Source: Micromonospora tulbaghiae (GTDB taxonomy: Bacteria; Actinomycetota; Actinomycetes; Mycobacteriales; Micromonosporaceae). From it: a stretch of DNA of 64,000 nt. The DNA lies in the NCBI RefSeq assembly GCF_900091605.1, contig NZ_FMCQ01000004.1, positions 124,001-188,000 of the forward strand, written 5' to 3'. A model generated the notes under the pieces. That model searched no databases. It worked only from the letters and a program-made list of their open reading frames with translations, and was not told where the DNA came from. The translations under genes were made by a program, and so were the position numbers. This document shows, one piece after another, positions 25,353 through 33,423 of the stretch (positions are counted from its first letter, which is position 1; each line of letters begins with the position of its first letter).

Positions 25353-25423
25353 ACGGCCAGGTTAGTCCGCTGCCCCGCGGACCGGCCCCCCGACCCGCGC
25401 CCGGACGATCACCGGCCGGGCGG

Positions 25424-26308
25424 TCAGCCGCCGACGCGCCGCAGCAGCCCCTCCTGTACGGCGCTGGCGATGTGCCGGCCGTCGGTGGTGAACATCCGGC
25501 CCGTGGCCAGCCCGCGGGCGCCCGACGCGGACGGGCTCCAGCAGTCGTACAGGAACCACTCGTCGGCGCGGAAGGACCTGTGGAACCACAGCGCGTGGTC
25601 GAGGCTCGCACCGACCACGCCGCCCGGGCCCCACACCTCGCCGTGCACCGAGAGCACCGAGTCCAGCAGCGTCAGGTCGGAGGCGTACGTGAGGGCGCAC
25701 GCGTGCAGCAGCGGATCGTCCGGCAGCTTGCCGTCCAGGCGCATCCACACCCGCTGGTGCGGTTCGGCCGGGCGGTCGCCGGGGCGGACCCAGCCGGGCT
25801 CGCCGACGTAGCGCACGTCGATCGGGCGCGGGATCATCCCCCAGATACCCAGGCGCTCCGGGTAGCGGGAGAGCCGGTCGGTCATGGTCGGCACGTCGTC
25901 CGGGCCGGGTACGTCCGGCGGGAGCGGGGCGTGGTGGTCCAGCCCCTCCTCCTGACGCTGGAACGACGCGGACATGAAGAAGATCGGCTTGTCGTGCTGC
26001 AACGCCACCGAGCGGCGTACCGAGAAGGACCGGCCGTCCCGGACGTTCTCCACCTGGTACTCGATCGGCTCGGCCGGGTCGCCGGGGCGCACGAAGTAGC
26101 CGTGCAGGGAGTGCACGGCCCGCTCCGCGTCGACGGTGCGGCCGGCCGCGACCAGGGCCTGGCCGGCGACCTGCCCGCCGTAGACCCGCTGCGGGCCCAC
26201 CTGCGGGCTCATCCCACGGAAGGTCATCTCCCCGGTACGGGCGAGGTCGAGCACCTCCAGCAGCTGGTCGACGGCCGCCTGCCCGGTCGCCACCGCGCCT
26301 TCACTCAC
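25424..26308 (-). CDS. tesB: Acyl-CoA thioesterase II
   Basis: 294 residues from GTG 26308 with GAAGG upstream. Double hot-dog fold of TesB: first half LDLARTGEMTFRGMSPQVG, RVYGGQVAGQALVAAGRTV, VHSLHGYFVRPGDPAEPI; second half VWMRLDGKLPDDPLLHACAL, LLDSVLSVHG and SLDHALWFHRSFRADEW. It hydrolyses medium- and long-chain acyl-CoA to free acid and CoA in the cytoplasm. Length fits E. coli TesB (286). It lies 55 bases after pyk in the same direction. Confidence 0.94.
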   Translation of the reverse strand: MSEGAVATGQAAVDQLLEVLDLARTGEMTFRGMSPQVGPQRVYGGQVAGQALVAAGRTVDAERAVHSLHGYFVRPGDPAEPIEYQVENVRDGRSFSVRRSVALQHDKPIFFMSASFQRQEEGLDHHAPLPPDVPGPDDVPTMTDRLSRYPERLGIWGMIPRPIDVRYVGEPGWVRPGDRPAEPHQRVWMRLDGKLPDDPLLHACALTYASDLTLLDSVLSVHGEVWGPGGVVGASLDHALWFHRSFRADEWFLYDCWSPSASGARGLATGRMFTTDGRHIASAVQEGLLRRVGG

Positions 26309-26363
26309 TGCGTCACCTTCGTTCGCGACTGCGGGGCTCGCAAACCCGGCTCACTCCTCGCGC

Positions 26364-27812
26364 TCACTGAAGAGCTCGCGCCGAAGCGGCGTCGACCAGC
26401 GAGCCGAGCTGGTGCACGCGCAGCGTGTTGGTGGAGCCCGGGGTGCCGGGCGGGCTGCCCGCCACGATCACCACGTAGTCGCCCGGGTTGGCCCGGTTGA
26501 GGCCGAGCAGCGCCTGGTCGACCTGGCGGAACATGTCGTCGGTGTGCTGGACGAACGGCATCAGGAACGTCTCCACGCCCCAGGACAGCGCGAGCTGGTT
26601 GCGCACCTCCGGCACCGGCGTGAACGCCAGCAACGGCAGGTCGCAGTGCAGCCGGGCCAGCCGCTTGACTGTGTCACCGGTCTGCGAGAACGCGACCATG
26701 GCCTTGGCGCCGATGGCCCGGGCGATCGACGAGGCGGCGACGGTGAGCGCGCCGCCGTGCGTACGCGGGTCGTGCTGCAACCGCGGGACGGCGATCGAGC
26801 CGGCCTCGGTGGTGGTGACGATCTTCGCCATGGTGCTGACCGTGAGCACCGGGTACTTGCCGACGCTCGTCTCGCCGGAGAGCATCACCGCGTCCGCGCC
26901 GTCGAGCACCGCGTTCGCCACGTCGGAGGCCTCGGCGCGGGTCGGGCGGGAGTTCTCGATCATCGAGTCGAGCATCTGGGTGGCGACGATGACCGGCTTG
27001 GCGTTCTCCCGGCACAGCTGCACGGCGCGCTTCTGCACCAGCGGCACCTGGTCCAGCGGCAGTTCGACGCCCAGGTCGCCGCGGGCGACCATGACCCCGT
27101 CGAAGGAGAGCACGATCGCCTCGAGGTGGTCGACCGCCTCCGGCTTCTCGACCTTGGCCAGGACCGGGCGGCGCACGCCCTCCTCGTCCATGATCGAGTG
27201 GACGAGCTTGATGTCCTCCGGCGAGCGGACGAAGGAGAGCGCGACCAGGTCGACGCCGAGGCCGAGGGCGAAGCGCAGGTCCTCGGCGTCCTTGTCCGAC
27301 AGGGCCGGGACGCTCACCGCGACGTTCGGCAGCGAGACGCCCTTGTTGTTGGAGACCGGACCGCCCTCGGTGACCAGGCACCGGATGTCGTTGCCGGTGA
27401 CGTCGCTGACCTCGACCGCGACGCGGCCGTCGTCGATCAGCAGCCGGTCGCCCGGCTTCACCTCCTGGGGCAGCTTGCGGTAGGTGCAGGAGACCCGCTC
27501 CTTGGTGCCCACCACTTCGTCGCCGGTGATCACGACGGAGTCGCCGGTGCGCCACTCGTGCGGGCCGTCGGCGAACTTGCCCAGGCGGATCTTGGGACCC
27601 TGGAGGTCGGCGAGCACCGCGACCGGCTTGCCGGACGCCTCGGCCGCCTCGCGGACCAGCCGGTAGACCGACTCGTGGTCGGCGTGACTGCCGTGGCTGA
27701 AGTTGAGCCTCGCCACGTTCATGCCTGCCTCGACGAGTCCCCGGATACGCTCCGGGGACGAGGTGGCGGGGCCGAGGGTACAGACGATCTTCACGCGGCG
27801 TGTCACGCCCAT
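26364..27812 (-). CDS. pyk: Pyruvate kinase
   Basis: 482 residues from ATG 27812 (MGVTRRVKIVCTLGPATSSP). All hallmarks are present: VEAGMNVARLNFSHGSHADH, DLQGPKIRLGKF, the inserted B domain, the catalytic LAKVEKPEAVDHLEAI and GVMVARGDLGVELPLDQV, and VATQMLDSMIENSRPTRAEA. It converts phosphoenolpyruvate and ADP to pyruvate and ATP in glycolysis. The 280 bases upstream (27813-28092) are non-coding and presumably hold its promoter; no clear element was recognised there. Confidence 0.97.
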   Translation of the reverse strand: MGVTRRVKIVCTLGPATSSPERIRGLVEAGMNVARLNFSHGSHADHESVYRLVREAAEASGKPVAVLADLQGPKIRLGKFADGPHEWRTGDSVVITGDEVVGTKERVSCTYRKLPQEVKPGDRLLIDDGRVAVEVSDVTGNDIRCLVTEGGPVSNNKGVSLPNVAVSVPALSDKDAEDLRFALGLGVDLVALSFVRSPEDIKLVHSIMDEEGVRRPVLAKVEKPEAVDHLEAIVLSFDGVMVARGDLGVELPLDQVPLVQKRAVQLCRENAKPVIVATQMLDSMIENSRPTRAEASDVANAVLDGADAVMLSGETSVGKYPVLTVSTMAKIVTTTEAGSIAVPRLQHDPRTHGGALTVAASSIARAIGAKAMVAFSQTGDTVKRLARLHCDLPLLAFTPVPEVRNQLALSWGVETFLMPFVQHTDDMFRQVDQALLGLNRANPGDYVVIVAGSPPGTPGSTNTLRVHQLGSLVDAASARALQ

Positions 27813-28092
27813 CAGGCTAGTCTCTCCTCCGGGTCGGCCTCCCGGCCGACCCCTTGCGGACTGCGGAACATTTGTCCAACGACGCGCGTCAACCGCGTGG
27901 GCGGGGCGGTAGGCGTACCGCACCGGAACGTCGTGTGGCGGGCATCGGCGACCGCGCGGTGAGAAATCGTACCGCTCGCCGCCACGGGCCGGCCCGGGGC
28001 ACTGTGGGGCCGCCGCGCCCGGCCGTCCGGCCGTGGGCGGGCACTGGGTACGCGGCAGCGGGCGGTGCTGCCGCAGGGGCGCGCGGGGAGTC

Positions 28093-28458
28093 TCAGCTCT
28101 CCGTCTTGACCAGCGGGAACTCCAGTGAGCCGGCCGGGCAGAGGAAGGTGAGCACCTCGACGCGGTAGAGACCGGCCTGCACCGCCGGGTCGGCCTCCAT
28201 GACGCTGCGGACGTCGTCCACCGAGCCGGTCCGGGCCAGGCCGAAACCGATCGGCGGGTCGGGTTCCCGGGCCGGGCCGTCCACTGACCCGTCCACGAGC
28301 ACGATGCCGCGCCGTTGCAGCGCCCGCATGTGCTGGAGGTGCTCGGCCTGCAGCCGCTGCACGGTCTCGTCCGGCAGGGCCCGCCCCGAAGGGCCGGGGT
28401 AGAGCACGATGCACTCGTACGTGTCGAGCGCGAAGTCGAGCCGTGGCGTCGCGGCCAT
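28093..28458 (-). CDS. YCII-related domain protein
   Basis: 121 residues from ATG 28458 behind a perfect AGGAGG. The pattern [43 protein letters not shown] and [21 protein letters not shown] matches the small YciI ferredoxin-like fold with a conserved His. The family is poorly understood; some members act in dechlorination or as small-molecule enzymes. It is divergent from the aldo/keto reductase gene. Confidence 0.85.
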   Translation of the reverse strand: MAATPRLDFALDTYECIVLYPGPSGRALPDETVQRLQAEHLQHMRALQRRGIVLVDGSVDGPAREPDPPIGFGLARTGSVDDVRSVMEADPAVQAGLYRVEVLTFLCPAGSLEFPLVKTES

Positions 28459-28622
28459 GCGCACCTCCTGACCACCGTCCCGCCCAGCCTCCCACGGCGG
28501 CCCGGTGTGCCGGGGCCGCTCGCCGCAACTACCAGTGCTTCGCCGCCACGATTCAGGGAATGTCCAGGGGTCGGGGCGCAGTCCCGCCCCGCGAGGTACG
28601 AACGAGCACAGGAGGACCGCGA

Positions 28623-29489
28623 ATGGCCACCAGCACCCAGCCCGCCAAGGCGTCGGGCAGCTACCGGATCGGTGGTGACCTGCCGGTCGACCGCCTCGGC
28701 TACGGGGCGATGCAGCTCACCGGCCCCGGCGTGTGGGGCGACCCCAAGGATCCGGCCGAGGCGGTACGGGTGCTGCGCCGCGCGTACGAGCTGGGCGTGA
28801 CGTTCATCGACACCGCCGACTCGTACGGGCCGTTCGTCAGCGAGCTGCTGATCCGTGAGGCGCTGCACCCGTACGCCGACGACCTGGTCATCGCGACGAA
28901 GGCCGGGCTGACCCGCTCCGGTCCGGACGACTGGCGCCCGGTGGGGCGCCCGGAGTACCTGCGTCAGCAGTGCGAGCTGAGCCTGCGCCACCTGGGCCTG
29001 GACTGCATCCCGCTCTACCAGCTGCACCGCATCGACGCGAAGGTGCCGCTGGCCGACCAGCTCGGCGAGCTGGCGCTGCTACGGCAGGAGGGCAAGATCC
29101 GGCACATCGGGCTGTCCCAGGTCAGCGTCGAGCAGATCGAGGCGGCCCGGGCGATCGCGCCGATCGTGTCCGTGCAGAACCTCTACAACCTGGCCGACCG
29201 CGGCGCGGAGGACGTTCTGGAGCACTGCGAGCGCCACGACCTGGCGTTCGTTCCATGGTTCCCGATCGCCACCGGCAACCTGGCCCGGCCCGGCGGCCCG
29301 CTCGACGCGATCTCGACCGCGCACGGGGCCAGCCCGGCGCAGCTCGCGCTGGCCTGGCTGTTGCGCCGCTCGCCGGTGATGCTGCCGATCCCGGGTACGT
29401 CGTCGGTGGCGCACCTGGAGGAGAACGTGGCGGCGGCCGAGGTGGAGCTGACCGACGACGAGTTCGAGGCGCTGGCCAAGGCCACCTGA
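28623..29489 (+). CDS. Aldo/keto reductase
   Basis: 288 residues from ATG 28623 behind AGGAGG. The catalytic tetrad is visible: Asp and Tyr in [14 protein letters not shown], Lys in VIATKAGL and His in [13 protein letters not shown]-binding positions are in the C-terminal [17 protein letters not shown]. It resembles the AKR group of oxidoreductases such as PhzA-like or YdbC-type enzymes; the substrate is unknown. It is followed 90 bases later by a GMC oxidoreductase in the same direction. Confidence 0.94.
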   Translation: MATSTQPAKASGSYRIGGDLPVDRLGYGAMQLTGPGVWGDPKDPAEAVRVLRRAYELGVTFIDTADSYGPFVSELLIREALHPYADDLVIATKAGLTRSGPDDWRPVGRPEYLRQQCELSLRHLGLDCIPLYQLHRIDAKVPLADQLGELALLRQEGKIRHIGLSQVSVEQIEAARAIAPIVSVQNLYNLADRGAEDVLEHCERHDLAFVPWFPIATGNLARPGGPLDAISTAHGASPAQLALAWLLRRSPVMLPIPGTSSVAHLEENVAAAEVELTDDEFEALAKAT

Positions 29490-29579
29490 GCCGGCCGCCG
29501 CACCTCCGCCGCCCGGCCCTTTCGCGGAATGTGATCGAACAACTACTGTCAGAGGGATTCTCACGAGTGGGGGTCCGCT

Positions 29580-31172
29580 GTGGAGGAGTTCGACTACGTC
29601 ATCGTGGGGGCCGGTGCGGCGGGGTGCGTGCTGGCGAACCGCCTCACCGAGGATCCGGGGACACGGGTGCTTCTGCTGGAGGCGGGCGGCTGGGACCGCA
29701 GCCCGTACGTGCGGGTGCCGAAGGCGTTCTCCCGGCTGATGGACGACCAGCGCACCGCCTGGCACTACCCCGCCACCACCGGGCCGGGCCGCCAGGAGAT
29801 CTGGCAGCGCGGGCGGATGATCGGCGGCTCGACGTCGGTCAACGGCATGATCTGGAGCCGCGGCGCGGCCCGCGACTGGGCCGCCCTCGAACCGCTGGGC
29901 TGGGGCTGGCCGGCAATGCGCCAGGTGTTCCCGCGGTTGGAGGACCATCCGCTCGGGCCGGCGCCGCACCGGGGCACGGGCGGCCCGGTGCGGCTGTCCA
30001 TCGCCACCGGCACCGACCCGCTCGCCGAGGAGATGGTGGCCACCGGCGCAGAGCTGGGCTGGCGCCGCACCGACGACCTGGACGCCCACGACGACGAGCG
30101 GATCGGCTACCCCACCGCCACCATCCACGCCGGACGCCGGGTCAGCACCGCGGACGCGTTCCTGCACCCGGTGCGGCGCCGGCCCAACCTGACCGTGGAG
30201 GTCGGCGCCGTCGTCCTGCGGGTGCTCGTCGAGGGCGGCCGGGCCACCGGCGTACGGGTGGCGCACGGCGGCCGGGAGACCGAGTACCGGGCAGCAGGCG
30301 AGGTGATCCTCGCCGCGGGCGCCCTCGCGACCCCGCACCTGTTGCAGGTCTCCGGCATCGGTCCGGCGGACACGCTGCGCGCGGCTGGGGTGCCGGTGCT
30401 GCTCGACCGGCCCCGGGTCGGCGCCGGGCTGCGCGAGCACCGGTCGATGGTGCTCCAGTACCGCCTCGCCGAACCGGGCGGCCACAACATGACCATCGGC
30501 AGCCCGCTCGGGCAGGCCCGGGCGACGCTGCGCTGGCTGCTCACCGGGGGCGGCCCGCTCGCCCTGCCGGTGCTCGACGTGGCGGCCCACCTCAAGTCCC
30601 GCCCGGAGCTGGAACGTCCGGACGCGCACCTGCTGATGGCGCCGTTCTCGGCCGCCCCGCCACGGCCCAGCAAGGCCCTCGAACTGGAACGGGAGCCGGG
30701 CCTGATGTGCCTGGGCACCGTCACGCGGCCGGACAGCGAGGGCAGCCTGACGATCACCGACGCGGACCCGCGTACGCCGCCGGCCATCGTGGCGAACTAC
30801 CTCACCACCGAGCACGACCGGCGGGTGGCGGTGGACCTGTTCCGCCGGATGCGGGAGTTCTTCGGCACCGGCCCGATCGCGAAGCGCATCCGCTCCGAGA
30901 CGGTGCCCGGGACGGCGACCACGACCGACGCGGAGATCGTCGAGGCGGCCGTGGCGCGCGGCTACTGCGGCTACCACGCCATCGGCACCTGCGCGATGGG
31001 CGCCGGCGACGAGCACGTGGTCGACCCCGAGCTGCGGGTACGCGGCGTCGACGGGCTGCGGGTGGTCGACGCGTCGGTGCTGCCGGTGATGGTGGCCGGC
31101 TGGACCAGCGCCCCGGTGACCGCGCTGGCCTGGCGGGCCGCCGACCTGATCACGGGACGGGAAGCGGACTGA
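29580..31172 (+). CDS. GMC family FAD-dependent oxidoreductase (choline dehydrogenase-like)
   Basis: 530 residues from GTG 29580. FAD-binding motif DYVIVGAGAAGCVLANRL and LLLEAGG at the N-terminus, GMC signature 1 GRMIGGSTSVNGMIWSRG, signature 2 EVILAAGALATPHLLQVSGIG, and the C-terminal active-site block GYHAIGTCAMG (catalytic His) and VDASVLPVM. The second catalytic position, normally His/Asn in a GNTNAP-like segment, reads GWTSAPV, so Ser replaces Asn; activity may differ. Members oxidise alcohols such as choline or sugars. Confidence 0.9.
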   Translation: MEEFDYVIVGAGAAGCVLANRLTEDPGTRVLLLEAGGWDRSPYVRVPKAFSRLMDDQRTAWHYPATTGPGRQEIWQRGRMIGGSTSVNGMIWSRGAARDWAALEPLGWGWPAMRQVFPRLEDHPLGPAPHRGTGGPVRLSIATGTDPLAEEMVATGAELGWRRTDDLDAHDDERIGYPTATIHAGRRVSTADAFLHPVRRRPNLTVEVGAVVLRVLVEGGRATGVRVAHGGRETEYRAAGEVILAAGALATPHLLQVSGIGPADTLRAAGVPVLLDRPRVGAGLREHRSMVLQYRLAEPGGHNMTIGSPLGQARATLRWLLTGGGPLALPVLDVAAHLKSRPELERPDAHLLMAPFSAAPPRPSKALELEREPGLMCLGTVTRPDSEGSLTITDADPRTPPAIVANYLTTEHDRRVAVDLFRRMREFFGTGPIAKRIRSETVPGTATTTDAEIVEAAVARGYCGYHAIGTCAMGAGDEHVVDPELRVRGVDGLRVVDASVLPVMVAGWTSAPVTALAWRAADLITGREAD

Positions 31173-31202
31173 ACGACGGCACGCACGACGGCCCGGCCGG
31201 AC

Positions 31203-31236
31203 GTGCCCGGGTCCGCGCGGCGGCGGGCCCGGGCAC
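31203..31236. terminator. Convergent terminator between the GMC and lipase genes
   Basis: GTGCCCGGG (31203-31211) and CCCGGGCAC (31228-31236) form a 9-pair GC stem in the 69-base gap between two converging genes. It would serve both strands. Confidence 0.6.
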
Positions 31237-31241
31237 CTGTG

Positions 31242-32042
31242 TCAGACAGCGAAGCAGTTCGGCTGGACCGGGGCGCCGGCGAGCACCTGACGCACCGCCG
31301 TGTACGTGGTGCCGTCCAGCACCAGCCCCAGGTGGCCGACGACCCGCAGCGGGCACCACGCCTGCACCAGGATGTTCGTCGCGCCGTCGGCGAGCAGGGC
31401 GTTGTCCACCGGCCGGACCAGCTCGTCCTGCCAGGTGCGCACGGTGGCCCAGCGCACCGGGCCGGGGGTGTCGTCCCCAGCGTTGAGGTCGGCCAGGAAG
31501 CTCGACCCGATGGTCATCTGCTGACAGGCGATCACCCCGGCGCAACTGCCCAGCCCGAGGACGGCGACCAGGTTCGCGACGTAGGTGCCGTACTGCGGGC
31601 TGCCCAGGCTGACGTACTGGTCGACCGTGGCCGCGCCACCGAGGTACTTGACGTACCAGCGGCTGACCAGGCCGCCCTCGGAGTGGCCGACCAGGTCGAC
31701 GCGGGCCGCGCCGGTGGCGGCGCGCAACCGGTCCACGTAGGACGACAACGCCCGGGCGGACTCGCGGATGTCTCCGAGGCCGAGGTTCGGCAACTGGAAG
31801 ATCGAGACCCGGTAGCCGTCGGCGCGCAGCCGGGCGGCGATCGGCTCGTACGCGATGGAGATTCCACTCAGGCCACCGACCACGATCACCGGGTCGGCGG
31901 CGGCGGCGGCCCGTTCCGCGGCGGTGGCGACGGTGGCCGTGGTCGACGGGGCTGCGGGTTCCGCGGCGGCGGCCTGGGCGGCGGCCGGGACGAGCAGGAC
32001 GGTGGCGGCGGTGGTGGCGGCCAGGATCGTTCGGAGCAGCAT
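31242..32042 (-). CDS. Secreted lipase/esterase, alpha/beta hydrolase
   Basis: 266 residues from ATG 32042 with GGAGGTG upstream. A signal peptide ends near residue 24 (VLLVPAAAQA). The fold is a bacterial triacylglycerol lipase: PVIVVGGLSGISIAY carries the oxyanion region, VDLVGHSEGGLVSRWYVKYL the nucleophile Ser in GHSEG, and VGHLGLVLDG the catalytic His region. Cys pairs (GSCAGVIACQQ, QAWCPL, QPNCFAV) suggest disulfides. It probably hydrolyses lipid esters outside the cell. Confidence 0.88.
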   Translation of the reverse strand: MLLRTILAATTAATVLLVPAAAQAAAAEPAAPSTTATVATAAERAAAAADPVIVVGGLSGISIAYEPIAARLRADGYRVSIFQLPNLGLGDIRESARALSSYVDRLRAATGAARVDLVGHSEGGLVSRWYVKYLGGAATVDQYVSLGSPQYGTYVANLVAVLGLGSCAGVIACQQMTIGSSFLADLNAGDDTPGPVRWATVRTWQDELVRPVDNALLADGATNILVQAWCPLRVVGHLGLVLDGTTYTAVRQVLAGAPVQPNCFAV

Positions 32043-32108
32043 GGGCTGCACCTCCGGGGGGAGGCACCTGGGCGGGCCCGGGGGGACGGGTGGGATCCGA
32101 TCGATCGT

Positions 32109-32128
32109 GGACACGATGATGCGTGTCC
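32109..32128. promoter_or_regulatory. Operator-like palindrome upstream of the lipase gene
   Basis: GGACACG-N6-CGTGTCC is a perfect 7+7 dyad about 67 bases before the lipase ATG, in the size range of TetR- or LacI-type operators. Its regulator is unknown. Confidence 0.35.
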
Positions 32129-32208
32129 GATTTCACACACGTCAATGAAAAGTTACGCGGCGGTAACCCTTGTCGCGCCCTGCGCGCAAACCGGCATGCC
32201 GGACCGGC

Positions 32209-32472
32209 TCAGTTGCCCAGCGCCTGGACCTTCGCGATGGTCTCCTGCACGTGCTGCCGGGCCGGCTCCCCGCCCTGCGCGGCCTGCGCCAGCGCCTGCC
32301 GGTAGGAGTCGATGACGCCGATCAGTGGGCCCGCCGTGGCCCCCTCCAGCGCGCCCGCCACCAGCGCCCGCGCCTCGGCCGCGTCCTGCGCGGCAGCGGC
32401 GGTGCGCGCCTTGGCCTCGTCCAGCTTCTGTGCCGCCGCCGCCAGCCTGGCGATGATCTCCGCCGCGCTCAC
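32209..32472 (-). CDS. Small helical protein of unknown function, third gene of the FtsK-like cassette
   Basis: 87 residues from GTG 32472 behind GGGGAGGG. It is almost wholly alpha-helical and rich in Ala, Gln and Glu (AAEIIARLAAAAQKLDEAKA, AAQDAAEARALVAGALEG, RQHVQETIAKVQALG). It has no signal peptide or membrane segment. Size and helicity recall WXG100-like proteins, but no WXG motif is present. The family is not recognised with certainty. It lies in the same direction downstream of the coiled-coil membrane protein, separated by a 170-base gap with a G-rich tract. Confidence 0.65.
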   Translation of the reverse strand: MSAAEIIARLAAAAQKLDEAKARTAAAAQDAAEARALVAGALEGATAGPLIGVIDSYRQALAQAAQGGEPARQHVQETIAKVQALGN

Positions 32473-32591
32473 ACGCCCTCCCCAGCTCACCCACCCGCGC
32501 GAAGCCTACCTTCCCACCCCCGCCCCCCGCCTTCGCGATCTTGCACTTCCCGCCCACCCGAAAGCCACATATGCCGCACCCTCGGGGCCGC

Positions 32592-32603
32592 AACTCCATG
32601 ATC
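32592..32603 (-). repeat. Second copy of the GATCAWGGAGTT motif
   Basis: The minus strand reads GATCATGGAGTT, matching at 11 of 12 positions the arm core of the hairpin at 4706-4770 (GATCAAGGAGTT). Both lie in gaps between genes. A shared intergenic repeat family is suspected. Confidence 0.4.
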
Positions 32604-32611
32604 GACGGAGC

Positions 32612-32643
32612 GGGGTGGGCGGGGGCGGGGGCGGGGGCGGGGG
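32612..32643 (+). repeat. G-run tract with quadruplex potential
   Basis: The plus strand carries six G-runs of three to five bases separated by single C or T bases, ending right at the stop codon of the membrane protein gene. A DNA G-quadruplex could form on the plus strand, which is the template for the leftward transcript. Confidence 0.6.
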
Positions 32644-33423
32644 TCAGCGGAGGAGGCGGAACAGGAGGAGGTAGAGGCAGAAGAAGGACGGGGAGACCAG
32701 CGCGCAGATCACGAAGCCGAGCGGCACGTACCGCCCGGCCGGCGGCGCCTCGCCCTCCACCACCGGGCGGCCCCACCGGGCGAGCACGACCTGACCGGCC
32801 ACGAAGGACAGCAGTGGCACGCCCGCGCAGGACAGCGCCGCCACCAGGTCCAGCCCGGTCACCGGCAGCGACGAACCCACTATCGCGATCAGCATCAGCA
32901 GCGAACCGGCGAGCGCGCAACCCGCGTACACCACCACCGCCCGCGCCGGCGCGGACCAGGTGGGCAGCAACACCGGCGTGCGGGCCAGCGCGTCGGCCTG
33001 CTGCCCGAACCCGTCGGCTTCCTCGACGAGCCGGCCCGCCGCCGCCAGCTCCGCCGCCGGGTCGCCGGCCCGCGGCGCCGGAACACCCCCCGAGGGGTAC
33101 GCCCCGACGTCCGGCCGCCCCGGCGCGTCGGCTGCGCCGCCGGGCATCCCGTCCCCCGGTCCCGGCGCGGGACCAGGCGCTCCCCCACCGGTCACCATCG
33201 CCGGCGCCGGCGCCTCCGCCGGGACCGACGTCATCGGCACGCCGATGGCCTGCCCGAGCCGGTCGAGGTGCTGCCCCTGGGCGGCGAGACGCTGCCCGAG
33301 CGTGTCGACGGCGCTCTGGAGGCCACGGCGGCGCTCCGCCTCGGCGGCGATTTCCCGCTCCCCGCCCCGCTGCCGGGTGGACAGCTCCCGCAGCAGCGCC
33401 GCGTACTCGTCGAATCCACTCAT
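32644..33423 (-). CDS. Coiled-coil and transmembrane protein of the FtsK-like cassette
   Basis: 259 residues. The first ~65 are a charged coiled coil (YAALLRELSTRQRGGEREIA, RRRGLQSAVDTLGQRL). Then comes a Pro/Gly/Ala-rich disordered stretch (about 66-120), a second short helix, and three or four hydrophobic segments in the C-terminal half (AVVVYAGCALAGSLLMLIAI, VAALSCAGVPLLSFVAGQVV, FVICALVSPSFFCLYLLLF). The family is not recognised. The ATG overlaps the stop of the FtsK-like gene by four bases, so it is probably its membrane partner. Confidence 0.75.
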   Translation of the reverse strand: MSGFDEYAALLRELSTRQRGGEREIAAEAERRRGLQSAVDTLGQRLAAQGQHLDRLGQAIGVPMTSVPAEAPAPAMVTGGGAPGPAPGPGDGMPGGAADAPGRPDVGAYPSGGVPAPRAGDPAAELAAAGRLVEEADGFGQQADALARTPVLLPTWSAPARAVVVYAGCALAGSLLMLIAIVGSSLPVTGLDLVAALSCAGVPLLSFVAGQVVLARWGRPVVEGEAPPAGRYVPLGFVICALVSPSFFCLYLLLFRLLR

